Shown here: piece after piece, positions 29,645 through 42,481 of the stretch
Numbering within the stretch: the first letter of the stretch is position 1
How the letters are laid out: every line of letters starts with the position of its first letter
Assembly (NCBI RefSeq): GCF_020085105.1
Contig: NC_058053.1
Span: 14,408,888-14,472,887 of the forward strand
Direction of reading: 5' to 3'
DNA: 64,000 bases
Source of the DNA: Siniperca chuatsi
Taxonomy: Eukaryota; Chordata; Actinopteri; Centrarchiformes; Sinipercidae
Program-made: the position numbers and the translations under genes
Notes under the pieces: model-generated
What the model was told of the DNA's origin: nothing
Databases searched by the model: none
What the model saw: the letters and a program-made list of their open reading frames with translations, nothing else

Positions 29645-32600
29645 TAATTATGTCCAACACTTGTCATCTTGTCCATCCTAGGTCCTTGGGGCAAGGTGGA
29701 AAAAGCTATAAAAAATATGGTCACAAAAAGAGATTTGATAAATTCTTAAATACTCTATATTTAATCAAAACATGGCATACGGGGGTAGGGATGCCTTCCA
29801 CTGATGAAGCATGTTGTTAACAGCATTGACAAGCCTTGGAGACAAGCGTGCCAGCCATCCCCCCGACAGTTACACAACCTTCACTGCACTCATCCTGAGC
29901 CTCCTTTTGATGTTCTCACTGAGTGGCATCTGTAGAGATAAGGTACCACCACTCTACCTTCCCTGACGTTTTCCAGGAGAGATTGATTCAGGCAACATAT
30001 TTCAGTGGCAGAGCACTCCATCACACCTGTCCAAATAGGAATGTGCAATTCTGATTGTCTCTCTGACAGCCTGATTTATGGTGCATGCTGTTCCTTTCCG
30101 GTCTGAAATGTAATTGGAATAAATAGTGGTACTGGGTGGTACCGCAACCATTTCAACCCAAATTCTTTGTGAGAAGAGCTGCGAGGTGGTGATTGGTGGT
30201 GCACGCTTGGGGTTGGTGGTCTGTCTCTGTCCTGTCTTATCCAGCATTTTGGAAACATTCTTTCTTCTGGATCAAATAGCTTCCTACACTTGCAAAATAT
30301 TAGGGTTATTTATCTAAAATCAAATGCTGCAGTACCCCATAGCTATAGCTCTACAACCCTACTAAAACGGCTTGAAGTTACTAGATATAAGGAATTATAA
30401 AGACAATTTGTGAAAAAAAAAACATTATGCCAACATGTGCGTTTATCTGAGCAAAAAATGTAATGTAAACTACTAGAAATTAATTGCCTACAGACCAACA
30501 GCTTTTTGGCTTGATAAATGTGTGAATGAGACGTTGATTGTATTTAGAGTCACAGGTTCATCATCTCATTTATGTAATGTTCTCTTTTAAAGATGGATCA
30601 CTTCCACAACAGTTGTGGGGTCACTGCCTGTGCTGCTGCACTAAAAACCTTGCATACGCTCCAATCCAGAATTCTTGTCTCAGATTAAGTAGCCCGCAAA
30701 CCACCAAACTGCTTTACAACCAACCCAGCAAAACAAGTTGCATATTTAACTCCATCAGCAGCTATCCAACAGGCTAACCTTTTTTCCTGCTCAGTTTACT
30801 AATGATAAAATTGCTCACAATCTGCTCAAAGGGAGCCTTTGTTGCAAGTCAGTGATCCCAGAGGTTTCAGCATCATCTATAGCATGACAGCAGGCACAAG
30901 TGTTGCATACAGTATACGAACGGCTAAGAGTTGCGCTGTATTTACAATAAAAGAAAAGAAAAATACAATATTTCCCTTCAGTACATTTAAGTATTGAATG
31001 TCAAGACAACACTACTGTCTGTAAAGGATCACAAAGGTTTAAAAACAGAAAAAAGAATTGTCTCATTAAACAAAACAAATATGTAACAATAAAATAAAAT
31101 AGCAAAAATCTGCAAAACACTTGAATGAAATAACAAAATATCAAAATCTGCTTTGGAAAAGATCAAGATGTTTATAGCTGCCATACATTCAGACCTAGGT
31201 TGACAACTTAAAACCACGTATGCTGCTAAGAAGAAACCAATCTGCTGGAGGCTTTCAAATGCAGCCAGTGTTTCCTGACGGTATTACTTCTGGGAAAGGT
31301 GACAGATACACTGAAGCTGAACCTTTCAATGGCACTATCTCGTGTGAGGGTTCGTCTTACATTCTGAAAAGAACATCTTCTTTGTAACTTTTCCTTAATC
31401 CTCCAATTTCTATGTCTTCATCCTGACAAAGTCGCAATTTCACTACGTCAATCAATATTAGAGATGGTAAAGGCCAGGGTGAATGGTGCAAATCTGCTAT
31501 TAAGACTGTTTAATCTGAGTCTGATGAGCCATGCTTTTTTATTAGTTGAGTGTTTTTGTGTAATTTAATGTTTTCCTTTCCCTTCTTTCTAGCCTTGTCT
31601 TTTCTAATTAGCAACTTAAACCCACAGCAGGAGAGAGCACCGCACTATCCATGCAAGAAGATAAGGACGCCCTACTATTGCCCAACAAAGAGGAGCAGTA
31701 GAGGAATTTTCATTAGAATGAAGCCCCCCAAACGCCTTAAACCCCACTGTGAAATTACAAAGGCACAAAAGAGGTGCCAGCAGGGATGCAAACTCATAAC
31801 TGGAAGTGTCACCCTAAAAAAGACACTTTGGAGATGGACAGCAGAAAGCAGAAGCAGAAGGCTTACTTCCTGCGATAAGGTAAAACAAAAGTAGAACATA
31901 AGCTCCCCTCTCACGGCCACCCATTAAGAAAACACCTGTTCACTAGCGGTAAAACATCTCTTTCTTGTCACGTGGGGCGCCTGAAAGATGCCTTCAAGCT
32001 TTCATCAATACCGTCTTGTTTTGGTCCAGCCCTCTGCATTCACTGAATGTGTGTGGAGAAATGCGGAGAAAACGGCTGCTGGCAGCGTTAAACGCTGGAC
32101 CCGTCCATGCTGTCAGTGCGAAGTGCTGCTGCCTATTTCATATGGAAATCAATGCAGCAGAATGCAGTCAATTGCCAAACAAGTGACTTTGGCTCTTACG
32201 GCTACACACAAAACAGTGAAAAACCAAGGGGCTTTGGCAGTGGCATGGGAGCAAAAGGAAGGAATAAATGGAGTGAGGAATAAAGCCTTGGTCTGGTTAG
32301 AACTGAGGAATACTCAACATGATTTTTGGTATGTGCCTTAACAAAAACATGAGAGAAAAGAACCATAAATTAAACTGTCACAATGCAATGACACACTGGA
32401 CAACTGATTTTTCCTCTGTACAGTGAGTCACAGCTCACCAACTGTTTATTCGAGGCTAAACTCCATCCTGGGTGTCTGTAACCTAGACTAAGGGACCTGC
32501 AGGAAAAGAAAGGATTTGCACTCGATTTGTGCCAAATGTGTTCCTGTTTCTAACGCAGTCTAACTGTTGCACAAGGATTTAGGCTCCTACACCGGAAAGA

Positions 32601-34662
32601 AGCCGGCATGCGTGAGGTTTAACATGCACGTGCTGGCTAAGTTTGTGCGTCTTGAAATTTCTGAACACAACAGATGACATTTTTAACGATGTCATTACAG
32701 GCTCAAACTAAAAATAGGTTTGATCAAATCAAGACAGTCTAACCCCACAACTAACCAAAATAGTAGCAGACTACAATTACATTAACAAACATGTTGTCTG
32801 TTTTCATTATTCATATTCCTCTTATGAAATAAAAACTTAACTTGTAACACCATTAAAGTTCTTACTGTGCACTTAATAGGTTATTAAGATTTCACTGGCC
32901 AATGATTAATTAGGAAACAACTCAATTTACTGACAAAACATGTCTGGAACAGCAAAAATGGCAGAGGATAGTTAACAAATCAGCACCATGAACTCCCCTC
33001 AGACCGTCACATTAGCTATTAATGCCAGCATAAGCATTCTGCAGCAGCATCAAGCCGAGGGCTGGATAATGTGTTACAGATGGTCATGGAAGAAACAATT
33101 ATCAAACTAAAGGATATATGTGGAGGATCAAGCTGAGATTAGAGAAAGCACCCTGTCACCTCATAGTAAAACTACATAAATAAACCATTACTAATCTTTC
33201 TGTGTATATTATTAAGTGACACATCTTTCAGCCTGATAAACACACACCAACAGATAGCCTTCAGGAAGCACGTGATACTCTGTATAACATGGAATGGTTA
33301 TTGAAAATTCAGGTTAAAGATAAACTACTCTATGAGTTTTATTTAAGCAGCCTACATCACTGTCTGTTAATCACAACAAATTCAAGCTAATGATCAATGT
33401 GAACATGCTGACAAAGTCTACTGAGAGTCTGCGGTTTTAGTCAAGTCATCATTTTGTACACCTCAGTTGTCATCAGCAAACCTCAGCTACAAGTACTGTA
33501 ATTCAAAAGAAATACCTAGTGGATTTTTTAAATGCTACAGTCTCAGTGTCAACACTGTTATATTGTCTTTTTGGCATGGACAGTCCACCTTTTCTATTGT
33601 TGTGTGTCTGTTAGCCACTGAGGAAATATAGCAAAATAGGTACAGGATATTTCATAATAAATAAATGAGAAAGCTGTAGCCATGACCTTCCTCTTGGTAC
33701 AGTTTTTTCTTAACTTCAGACTGCTCCTTAGGTAGAAATGGTTCCATTCTGCAGCAGCTGCAGTGTAATTAGTTGCTTGATTCACACTAAGGAGCTTACA
33801 TACTAAGGGTTGAGCAAAAAGAAAGCAGATTACAATTTGAGAAGTAGGATCTAGCAGGGCTACAAACACAAGAGACAAACACAACACTGTCTAAATGTAT
33901 AAATAGCAGTATCTGAGCATTTTGTCTCTGTCTCTGTCTCACATTAGAAAATAAAGCTCTTCATTAGAGCTGGAATCGAGTTTGAATCGGTGGTTCGCAG
34001 CGTAAAATCTGCTCCACTGAATGATATTTGTACCAGTGGCTCTCAGTCCTCACAGATTGTCTGTAAGTCACATGCTCTTTTCTGTTACCTAGCAACAGTA
34101 AAGCTCAGGCAAAAGTTCCTCAAGAGAACTTCCAATCTGTCTGAGGAGGGCTTTGTGCTCAACATTTAAAGTAATACTATGTGGTAAAACATTTAGCTCT
34201 GGAGCCAGAATTACTTTACCTAGTGGCCACATCAAAATTACTGGAGGAGATTGTGTAGTTCCATTATAAGAGTGGCTTTTTTAATCATCAACAAGGTTAT
34301 TTCCATGTGTTTAGTTGATTTATTTTCTTTGATTCCCATCAAAACTTGAACTGTTACTCATTGGATGGATTCTTTATTTGTCTGTGCTAAAAAAAAAAAA
34401 AATACATACATACGCATATTAATTCAGCAACAATTCAACTTTCCTTGCACAATAACTGGTTTGTTCTGATGAAGTCCACTGAGTGAATCACTACTAGTTG
34501 CACAACAACTCTGCAGGTCCTCAAGGAATCATTCAGCTGACAACCTGTGTGAACGGAAAAACATATAGAAGGAAACAAATCACACTTCTTACCTTCAGAG
34601 TGGCACCATCTAACACAGCATATGAAGACGAGAAAAAGTTTAAGCAGCAGTGCTCTCCACAT
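1..34662 (-). CDS. lrp2: lrp2 (megalin), LDL-receptor-related protein 2, 5' 70% of gene
   Basis: This gene encodes a giant single-pass endocytic receptor that takes up many ligands at the apical surface of absorptive epithelia such as kidney tubule, inner ear and neuroepithelium. I placed 50 exons on the minus strand from the signal peptide at 34662 to an open exon at base 1. All internal exons have compatible phases and add up to about 3240 codons; the human protein is about 4655 aa. The order matches LRP2: 7 LDLa, 2 EGF, propeller 1, EGF, propeller 2, EGF, 8 LDLa, 2 EGF, propellers 3 to 6 separated by EGFs, 10 LDLa, 2 EGF, start of propeller 7. Diagnostic strings such as [14 protein letters not shown] and [10 protein letters not shown] are LRP2, not LRP1 or LRP1B. 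The fourth LDLa cluster, transmembrane segment and NPxY tail lie outside. Teleosts can carry two lrp2 paralogues and I cannot tell which this is. Confidence 0.97.
3554..3783. mobile_element. MITE with about 23-bp terminal inverted repeats (lrp2 intron 45)
   Basis: The left end TAGGGCTGTGTCCAAAATCA mirrors the right end TGATTTTGGCACGGCCTA. The flanking TA dinucleotides could be the target-site duplication. A second, subterminal inverted segment (CCTACCTAGTGCACTATA against the TAGTG...GTAGGGAATAG side) is visible. No coding capacity remains. The exact superfamily is uncertain. Confidence 0.65.
3817..3970. repeat. Truncated copy of the repeat also found at 61296-61494
   Basis: TTTTGACTTGTCATAGCAGG and AGCACAGGTGT are shared with 61296-61494. 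A block reading GTGAGCCAGCATTC and CACCAGGACCCTGG is also shared but on the opposite strand, as expected when part of a foldback element is retained. The right end is truncated. Confidence 0.55.
5634..9834 (-). other. lrp2: lrp2 exons 37-42: EGFs and beta-propellers 5 and 6
   Basis: Exons are 9595-9834, 9178-9366, 6553-7485, 6265-6430, 6021-6179 and 5634-5923. Exon 37 begins with an EGF ([20 protein letters not shown]). Propeller 5 includes [20 protein letters not shown]. Exon 39 is 933 bp and runs without interruption from the end of propeller 5 through an EGF ([20 protein letters not shown]) into propeller 6. Exons 40-42 finish propeller 6 ([54 protein letters not shown]). The 1.7 kb between exons 38 and 39 holds nothing else I can support. 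Confidence 0.92.
9942..13062 (-). other. lrp2: lrp2 exons 31-36: EGF and beta-propeller 4
   Basis: Exons are 12934-13062 ([23 protein letters not shown]), 11742-11908, 11309-11452, 10996-11105, 10309-10486 and 9942-10155. The region includes [35 protein letters not shown] (YYTN variant), [20 protein letters not shown] and [20 protein letters not shown]. Intron 31 (11909-12933) contains the tail of a LINE-like retroelement near 12732-12775. Confidence 0.92.
12732..12775 (+). mobile_element. 3' tail of a LINE/SINE-type retroelement
   Basis: CTCTGGGATCAATAAAGTAT followed by TTCTGATTCTGATTCTGA has the typical shape of fish retroelement tails: a conserved end with AATAAA, then a short tandem repeat. 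Only the tail is recognisable. It lies in lrp2 intron 31. Confidence 0.5.
13290..15352 (-). other. lrp2: lrp2 exons 26-30: EGF pair and beta-propeller 3
   Basis: Exons are 15104-15352 (two EGF modules in one exon; [15 protein letters not shown] is the calcium-binding one), 14281-14492, 13971-14155, 13620-13848 and 13290-13467. Propeller strings include [60 protein letters not shown] and [20 protein letters not shown], all LRP2-specific in context. The stretch 15353-16088 is intron with no other feature. Confidence 0.92.
16089..18549 (-). other. lrp2: lrp2 exons 21-25: EGF and LDLa cluster II (8 repeats)
   Basis: Exons are 18268-18549, 17890-18129, 17227-17346, 16634-16750 and 16089-16469. 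Exon 21 joins an EGF-like module ([16 protein letters not shown]) to LDLa 8. Exon 22 carries LDLa 9 and 10, exons 23 and 24 carry one repeat each, and exon 25 carries LDLa 13 to 15. Eight repeats match cluster II of mammalian LRP2, a main ligand-binding region. Calcium motifs are intact in most repeats ([32 protein letters not shown]). Confidence 0.93.
18656..21687 (-). other. lrp2: lrp2 exons 15-20: EGF and beta-propeller 2
   Basis: Exons are 21547-21687 ([23 protein letters not shown]), 21101-21304, 20284-20476, 19363-19488, 19019-19149 and 18656-18793. Propeller strings include [34 protein letters not shown] (YWTN in place of YWTD), [16 protein letters not shown] and [19 protein letters not shown]. 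Acceptors and phases agree throughout. Intron 17 (19489-20283) has no feature I can name. Confidence 0.92.
21901..25044 (-). other. lrp2: lrp2 exons 11-14: beta-propeller 1 (YWTD)
   Basis: Exons are 24875-25044, 22933-23156, 22264-22470 and 21901-22103. The product reads through YWTD-class repeats such as [44 protein letters not shown] and [13 protein letters not shown], forming a six-bladed propeller. Identity to mammalian LRP2 is highest here ([21 protein letters not shown]). Intron 11 (23157-24874) contains a foldback element at 23234-23883. Confidence 0.93.
23234..23883. mobile_element. TTAA-flanked foldback element, 650 bp (lrp2 intron 11)
   Basis: The ends match as inverted repeats at 34 of 38 bases (TTAAAGGATAAGTTCACAG against TTAAAGGATAGGTTCACAT), starting and ending in TTAA, the piggyBac-type target site. 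Inverted similarity continues well inward: ATACTGGCCACAAAG and AAGTGATGGGAGACAAAAT on the left have reverse-complement partners on the right. The arms are therefore nearly 200 bp. There is no transposase frame, so it is non-autonomous. Confidence 0.75.
25543..26353 (-). other. lrp2: lrp2 exons 9-10: paired EGF-like modules
   Basis: Exon 9 (26234-26353) encodes an EGF-like module containing [20 protein letters not shown]. Exon 10 (25543-25671) encodes the second, starting [15 protein letters not shown], the calcium-binding EGF type. Both are phase 1 to phase 1. They link LDLa cluster I to the first propeller. In this family the EGF-propeller unit drives pH-dependent ligand release in endosomes. 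Confidence 0.9.
27075..27107. repeat. Perfect 16-bp-arm palindrome (lrp2 intron 7)
   Basis: GCTCTCTGTGTGAACC, one A, then GGTTCACACAGAGAGC form a perfect inverted repeat with a single-base centre. I see no mobile-element hallmark around it. Confidence 0.85.
28945..29270. mobile_element. hAT-like MITE, 326 bp (lrp2 intron 2)
   Basis: The ends CAGTGGTGGAA and TTCCACCACTG are exact inverted repeats. The flanking 8-mers CTGTAATC and CTATAATT match at 6 of 8 bases, like a decayed 8-bp target duplication. The interior AAGTTACTATGTACATTTGC and CTCAAGTACAGTACTTTAGT are typical of an abundant fish element. It fills most of the 486-bp intron. Confidence 0.75.
29487..34592 (-). other. lrp2: lrp2 intron 1 (5.1 kb)
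   Basis: This is the longest intron seen in the gene. It holds a (TTA)n microsatellite near 29616-29644 and otherwise unremarkable AT-rich sequence. Open frames inside it, for example around 31550-31894 and 31988-32341, have no recognisable domain, no splice context and low-complexity composition. First introns of large developmental genes often hold enhancers, but nothing here can be called from one sequence. Confidence 0.8.
29616..29644. repeat. (TTA)n microsatellite
   Basis: About ten uninterrupted TTA/ATT units lie in lrp2 intron 1. Confidence 0.9.
34593..34662 (-). other. lrp2: lrp2 exon 1: start codon and signal peptide
   Basis: The first coding exon encodes 23 residues plus one base. 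The start [13 protein letters not shown] continues into a Cys-containing hydrophobic core and ends CHSE, a typical secretory signal peptide. The donor is G|GTAAG, phase 1. The next exon in phase begins with the first LDLa repeat, as in LRP2. The ATG at 34662 was chosen because it opens the hydrophobic segment. An in-frame upstream extension exists but adds only non-hydrophobic sequence and would bury the signal. Confidence 0.85.
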
Positions 34663-35040
34663 TCTGGCTGGTCCGTCCAGCTCCGCTGTGCAGATGGAGG
34701 AGCTGTAGGGACCGGGGCTTGGATGCTGGTGCTTTCTTCTGTCTGTCTTTCTTGGCCAGCTAGTTGATGAAAAGGGGCGTGCACAAAGGCCAGGACAGCC
34801 GCTCCCCCAAGCCAGCCTCGGCCCTCCAGATAAATCCCTCCAGCCCTGGAATCTGCATAATGCCATGCAGGTCCGACTTGTCCCAGCCAGTGATTTCTCA
34901 CTCACAGCGGGCTATCATCACTGTTTATTTGCTCCGCACTTGGGAATTATGGTGGTGCCTACGGGCGCTTGGGAGGAAAATAATGATGGGAGTAATAAAA
35001 ATCAACTGCGAAAAACTGTAAATTAGGGTGTCCTGAAGGC

Positions 35041-35110
35041 CCAGACGAGTCACGTAATCCCAATGTCACCGATTCGAGTCCGACCAAGGAAGCTTATTGC
35101 ATGTTTTACA
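35041..35110 (+). mobile_element. tRNA-derived SINE fragment
   Basis: ACCGATTCGAGTCCGACCAA resembles a tRNA B-box and T-arm (GGTTCGANTCC) followed by the element body that often follows it in fish genomes. The same family appears in reverse orientation near 53140-53225. It lies in the lrp2/ccdc89 promoter interval. Confidence 0.45.
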
Positions 35111-35490
35111 CACACTTCCCCAGACCAAGCTTGATATACGACAGGAAAATTGCAAGTCATTGTAATTAAGGGTGTTTTACATATTACTCCAGTGCAAATG
35201 AGGTGAGGTGTTGCCATATAGGCCTATTCATTATCGGGTACAATGGGCACACTTAAGGTCCCTTAAGAATATTAATATTTCTCAACCTATTTCACAAGTG
35301 GCTTTTAAATAAAACAATTAAATCGATGGCACCGCCAGATCTAAAAAAAATGTACGTTACCAAAGTGAAAAATGGTCCACCTTCACGGTGCTAGTGGCTG
35401 ATCAGAAGCCCAACACCTCCACCTTGCGGTCGAGCCGGAGCACCAGCATTTCACCTGCCGCTGCTACTACATCAGAGGAGAGCAAAGATG

Positions 35491-35505
35491 GTTGCCATTA
35501 GCGAC
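35491..35505 (+). promoter_or_regulatory. ccdc89: Candidate RFX X-box upstream of ccdc89
   Basis: The sequence GTTGCC-ATT-AGCGAC fits the X-box pattern RYYNYY-N(1-3)-RRNRAC at every constrained base. It lies 114 bp upstream of the ccdc89 ATG on the coding strand. RFX factors use such sites to drive ciliary and flagellar genes, which fits the testis-associated expression known for CCDC89. The functional role is inferred. Confidence 0.5.
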
Positions 35506-35618
35506 CGAGCAACTGAAACTTGGAGATGCTTTCTACGAAATGTGGAATCGAGCCTTGATGGAAAAAAACGAAGCGTTTGTCTATGTAAAACCGGCAGGTT
35601 TCTTTATTTTTACTCGTA

Positions 35619-38254
35619 ATGGCAACTCCACAGAAAAATGCAGAAAACTTTATGAAGGTGGAGGGCAACACGACGGAGGTATGTAAAAGTTATCGATGAC
35701 AACGATAAATCTGTGGGGTGAGAGTGCATAAGTTACTCTCAAACTAGTAGCTAGTTTAGCTGTCTGCTGAACACTCTTCAAACTGAATGTCACTTGCGCA
35801 ACTGTCACATTATTTTATATTACATATGAGTGGTATTAAAATGATTTTTAAAGTTTTTAAATAAACTTGAAACTTGAAAAAACGTTGCTGAAACACGTGT
35901 CCCATAGAGATAAGTTAGCTATATATTAATAAGTATAATACAGCTACAAAATGGTAAAGTAAGCTAACAACCGTTAGTTGTCCAGACTTCTGACGTAATT
36001 GTACTTCATTTAAGATAGCGTTAAGTATTACCATTTTATTCTACTTTATACAACTATACTACTCCACTACATTTCTGGAAAATGTTGTACTTTCTTCTCC
36101 ACTACATTTATTTGACAAGCTTTATTTGACAATGTTTTATATACAAAATGAGCTGAAAAACTTAAATATAGTGTAATGCTTGAAATAAAACCACCCAACT
36201 GTATATAAAGTAGAAAAGAACAGTAGTCAAATGAGCTCAAATTCGACCACCTTACACTTAAATGCATCACTAACTTAATAACAATCCAATGATATATAAC
36301 TTTAACGTTATACCAATGACAGGAACCATTCTGCCTCCATAATGAGTACTTTTACTTTTGATACTTAATACACCAGTACTTAAATATTTAGCTGATAATT
36401 CTGTACTTTTACTTCAAAATTCTTAATGTATATTACTTTTACTTAAATTATTTATTCATTGTGATATAGGTGCTGTAAAGTATCCAAATAGTTCTTCCAC
36501 CACTGTTTACTGTTTAATTGCTACCTCTTTTGAACAGTTAACGTGTTTCTGTGATGCCAATATGTTATTGAATGGGGGGGGGGGCATCCTATAAAAATTA
36601 AGATAGCATAACTTTACTAAGAAGCTGCCAAAAGCACCTGTGTGTCATATTTTAACACAGGTCTTTTTTCCATGTTCCCAGCATATGGACAGTATTCAGA
36701 AGGCACTGGAGAAACTTCAAAGCCTTTCTCTGGAGGATACAACAGAGACAGGGATGCTGCGGTCCAGGATAGATGAACAGTCGAATCTGATCTGCATATT
36801 GAAACAGAGAGCAGATGAGCTGCTTCTTCGCCGTCAAGCCCTGCAAAGAATCAATACAGAGCTGGAGGGCCGAGTAACAGACTGCCAGAAAGAACTGGAC
36901 GTCGAAAGAAAGAAAGCAGAGCTATTAGAGAAGAGATTTATGGATTTAGCTGCCAACAATCAAGCCATTATTGCTTTCATGGACGAGTACAAAAATCAGA
37001 ATGTCCAGTTAAAGCTGGAAAACAAACAGCTGCAGTCAGAAAATGAAACGCTTTTCTCCCAGAAATTACAAGATAAAGAAGTGTTTGTTCAAAAACTGAT
37101 GCAAGAAATCAAACAGCTGACAGAGAAATACACAAATAAGGAAAATGAATATCGGTAAGAAGAAGAATCAATGTCAGTTATTGATCGTGTTGAAAGATCA
37201 ATCTATTGGTCGATCAACAGAAAATGAATCAACAGCAATTTTGATAATCTTTTCATCTTTTAAGTAATTTATCCAGTAAAACTGCCAAACATTCCCTGGT
37301 TTCAGCTTTTAAATGTGAGAATTTGCTGTTTTTCTTATCTTTGCTGTTATTTACATCTATGTTTAAGGGATAAATTAGCTGGATGCCAGTCCAAACTCCT
37401 GGAACAAGCAGCTCAGCATCAAGCCAAGGAGGCATCACTACTTGATCAACTGCATGATGCTCAGCAACAGCACAGATATGCTGTAGAGATGTGCCAAGGT
37501 GGGTAGTCAACATTTTATCATTCTCTGAAGTGATACAGAATGGAAGCACTAACTTGTGGCTTTTTCTCCATGATCAGACCTTAAGCTGAAGCTACAAAAG
37601 GCTGAAGAAGAGCATGCGTTGAAGGAAATCAACCTGAAAGAAAGCATAACAAGCGTCACCAAAGAGAAGGACAAACTATTGCATCTGTCTATGGAAAGAG
37701 GGAAAGTAATACAGGTGCAGGAAAAGAGTACTTGTTCTCCTCACTGAAATGAAGCTCTGTACAGATGAAGCAATCACTTCATGTACACACAAATTGGTCT
37801 TCACTACAGGAGAAACAAGAGGAAATCCAGCAGCTGGAGACAAAATGGAAGGAAGAGAAAAAAGCCCGGGCCAAAGCAGAGGACAGGTAAATTGTGCATC
37901 AACAACATACTACTGCTTTAAGAAAAATCTTTAAGGATAACAAGTATTATCTCTGTCTATATTTGTCCCTGACCTTGCCACTCAGGTTTGAACAGGAAGC
38001 AGAAGCGGTTAATGCAGATTTAAAAGTGAAGGCTCTCCAGTCCGCTCTTGATGAATCCATGACAAAATATGGGAAGTTCAAAAAGGTTTGTCAGAAGTGT
38101 AATTGACAGTGGCCCATATGAGTCTGAGAACATGCTCAACATGTTTTCTTCTGTCATTATTTTACAGGATTTTGAAGCCTTCAAAGAACACAGCACCAAC
38201 CTCCTTTTACAAGAAAGGGAGTTAAATAAGAAACTTCGGCATCTGATGGGCTAA
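35619..38254 (+). CDS. ccdc89: Coiled-coil domain-containing protein 89
   Basis: Seven coding exons (35619-35678, 36682-37154, 37368-37498, 37578-37714, 37810-37886, 37986-38085, 38168-38254) join in phase to give 354 aa; mammalian CCDC89 is about 374 aa. The N-terminal part contains MLRSRIDEQSNLICILKQRA and the C-terminus ends ERELNKKLRHLMG, both closely matching CCDC89. The rest is almost entirely heptad coiled coil rich in Gln, Glu and Lys, with no membrane segment or signal peptide. Its role is poorly defined; the mammalian protein is known from testis and from binding a Hey-family transcription factor. The start was chosen because the 20-residue first exon ends in a good donor and joins exon 2 in frame. 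Human CCDC89 is, as I recall, a single-exon gene, so the intron-rich structure here is notable. It is divergent from lrp2 and convergent with atp5f1b. Confidence 0.93.
36000..36505 (-). mobile_element. Reverse copy of the hAT-like MITE in ccdc89 intron 1
   Basis: The right end TTCTTCCACCACTG is the terminal repeat seen at 28945-29270. The interior AGTACTTTTACTTTTGATAC and CCAGTACTTAAATATTTAGC is the same family read from the other strand. The left terminal repeat is not recognisable, so the left border is approximate. Confidence 0.6.
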
Positions 38255-38293
38255 ACTTTAGCATTATTTAAGTGTTTTCTTACCAATGTTTTC

Positions 38294-38299
38294 ATTAAA
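38294..38299 (+). terminator. ccdc89: ccdc89 polyadenylation signal (ATTAAA)
   Basis: An ATTAAA hexamer lies 40 bp after the ccdc89 stop and is the first such signal downstream. It would give a very short 3' UTR and keep the transcript clear of the convergent atp5f1b gene. Confidence 0.5.
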
Positions 38300-38402
38300 A
38301 CAAATAATTTTCACCAAGAATGTTTGCTCACTAACACTGCTAAGAATGAAAAAAGGACAAATCGTGATTTAAAAAAAAAAAGTATATATCACAATGTCAT
38401 TT

Positions 38403-38408
38403 TTTATT
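38403..38408 (-). terminator. atp5f1b: atp5f1b polyadenylation signal (AATAAA on minus strand)
   Basis: TTTATT on the plus strand reads AATAAA on the minus strand, about 134 bp beyond the atp5f1b stop. The two convergent genes have only 287 bp between stop codons, so their 3' ends must be compact. Confidence 0.5.
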
Positions 38409-38541
38409 TCATTTTCACCTTTGGAACCTTTGGAGAAATGGAACCACAATACATCATACTCAGCATGACATGTTAGAGGTTCCTCAAATAGAAATTATAC
38501 TGTACAAATGTTTATCTCATAAAACCTTGCAGACAAATCAC

Positions 38542-42410
<3,869 letters not shown>

Positions 42411-42414
42411 GATT

Positions 42415-42481
42415 AAGATGGCTGAAGGTGAAGGCGCACGCAAACACACACAGACACACAGCTCCTGTCTGAGCATGCGTG
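42415..42481 (-). promoter_or_regulatory. atp5f1b: atp5f1b 5' leader with YY1-like and NRF1-like motifs
   Basis: AAGATGGCTG (plus strand, 42415-42424) fits the YY1 core and sits 5 bp upstream of the start codon. TGAGCATGCGTG (42470-42481) matches the NRF1 palindrome at about 10 of 12 bases. Both motifs are common near the start sites of nuclear genes for mitochondrial proteins. The assignment is inferred from motif and position only. Confidence 0.35.

Larger units (their letters stand above)
34663..35618. other. Head-to-head intergenic region, lrp2 / ccdc89 (956 bp between ATGs)
   Basis: This interval must hold the promoters and 5' leaders of both genes. It is not strongly GC-rich. A tRNA-SINE-like fragment lies near 35041-35110. 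An RFX X-box match lies at 35491-35505. I see no convincing TATA box for either gene. An ATG at 35488 opens a 43-codon frame ending in a stop that overlaps the ccdc89 start (TAATG). Confidence 0.7.

Noticed and set aside
31550..32341. Two plus-strand open frames of about 115 codons in lrp2 intron 1.
   Set aside because: There is no recognisable domain, repeat pattern or splice context, and the length is expected by chance in 5 kb.
1..34662. The large receptor could be LRP1, because ATP5F1B lies near LRP1 in human.
   Set aside because: Domain counts (7, 8 and 10 LDLa repeats; paired EGFs before propellers 1, 3 and 7) and sequence strings match LRP2, not LRP1. The bbs5 neighbour also supports LRP2.
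34533..34901. Longer minus-strand frames around lrp2 exon 1.
   Set aside because: Only the frame starting at 34662 has a signal peptide and a donor in the right phase; the other frame is a shadow.
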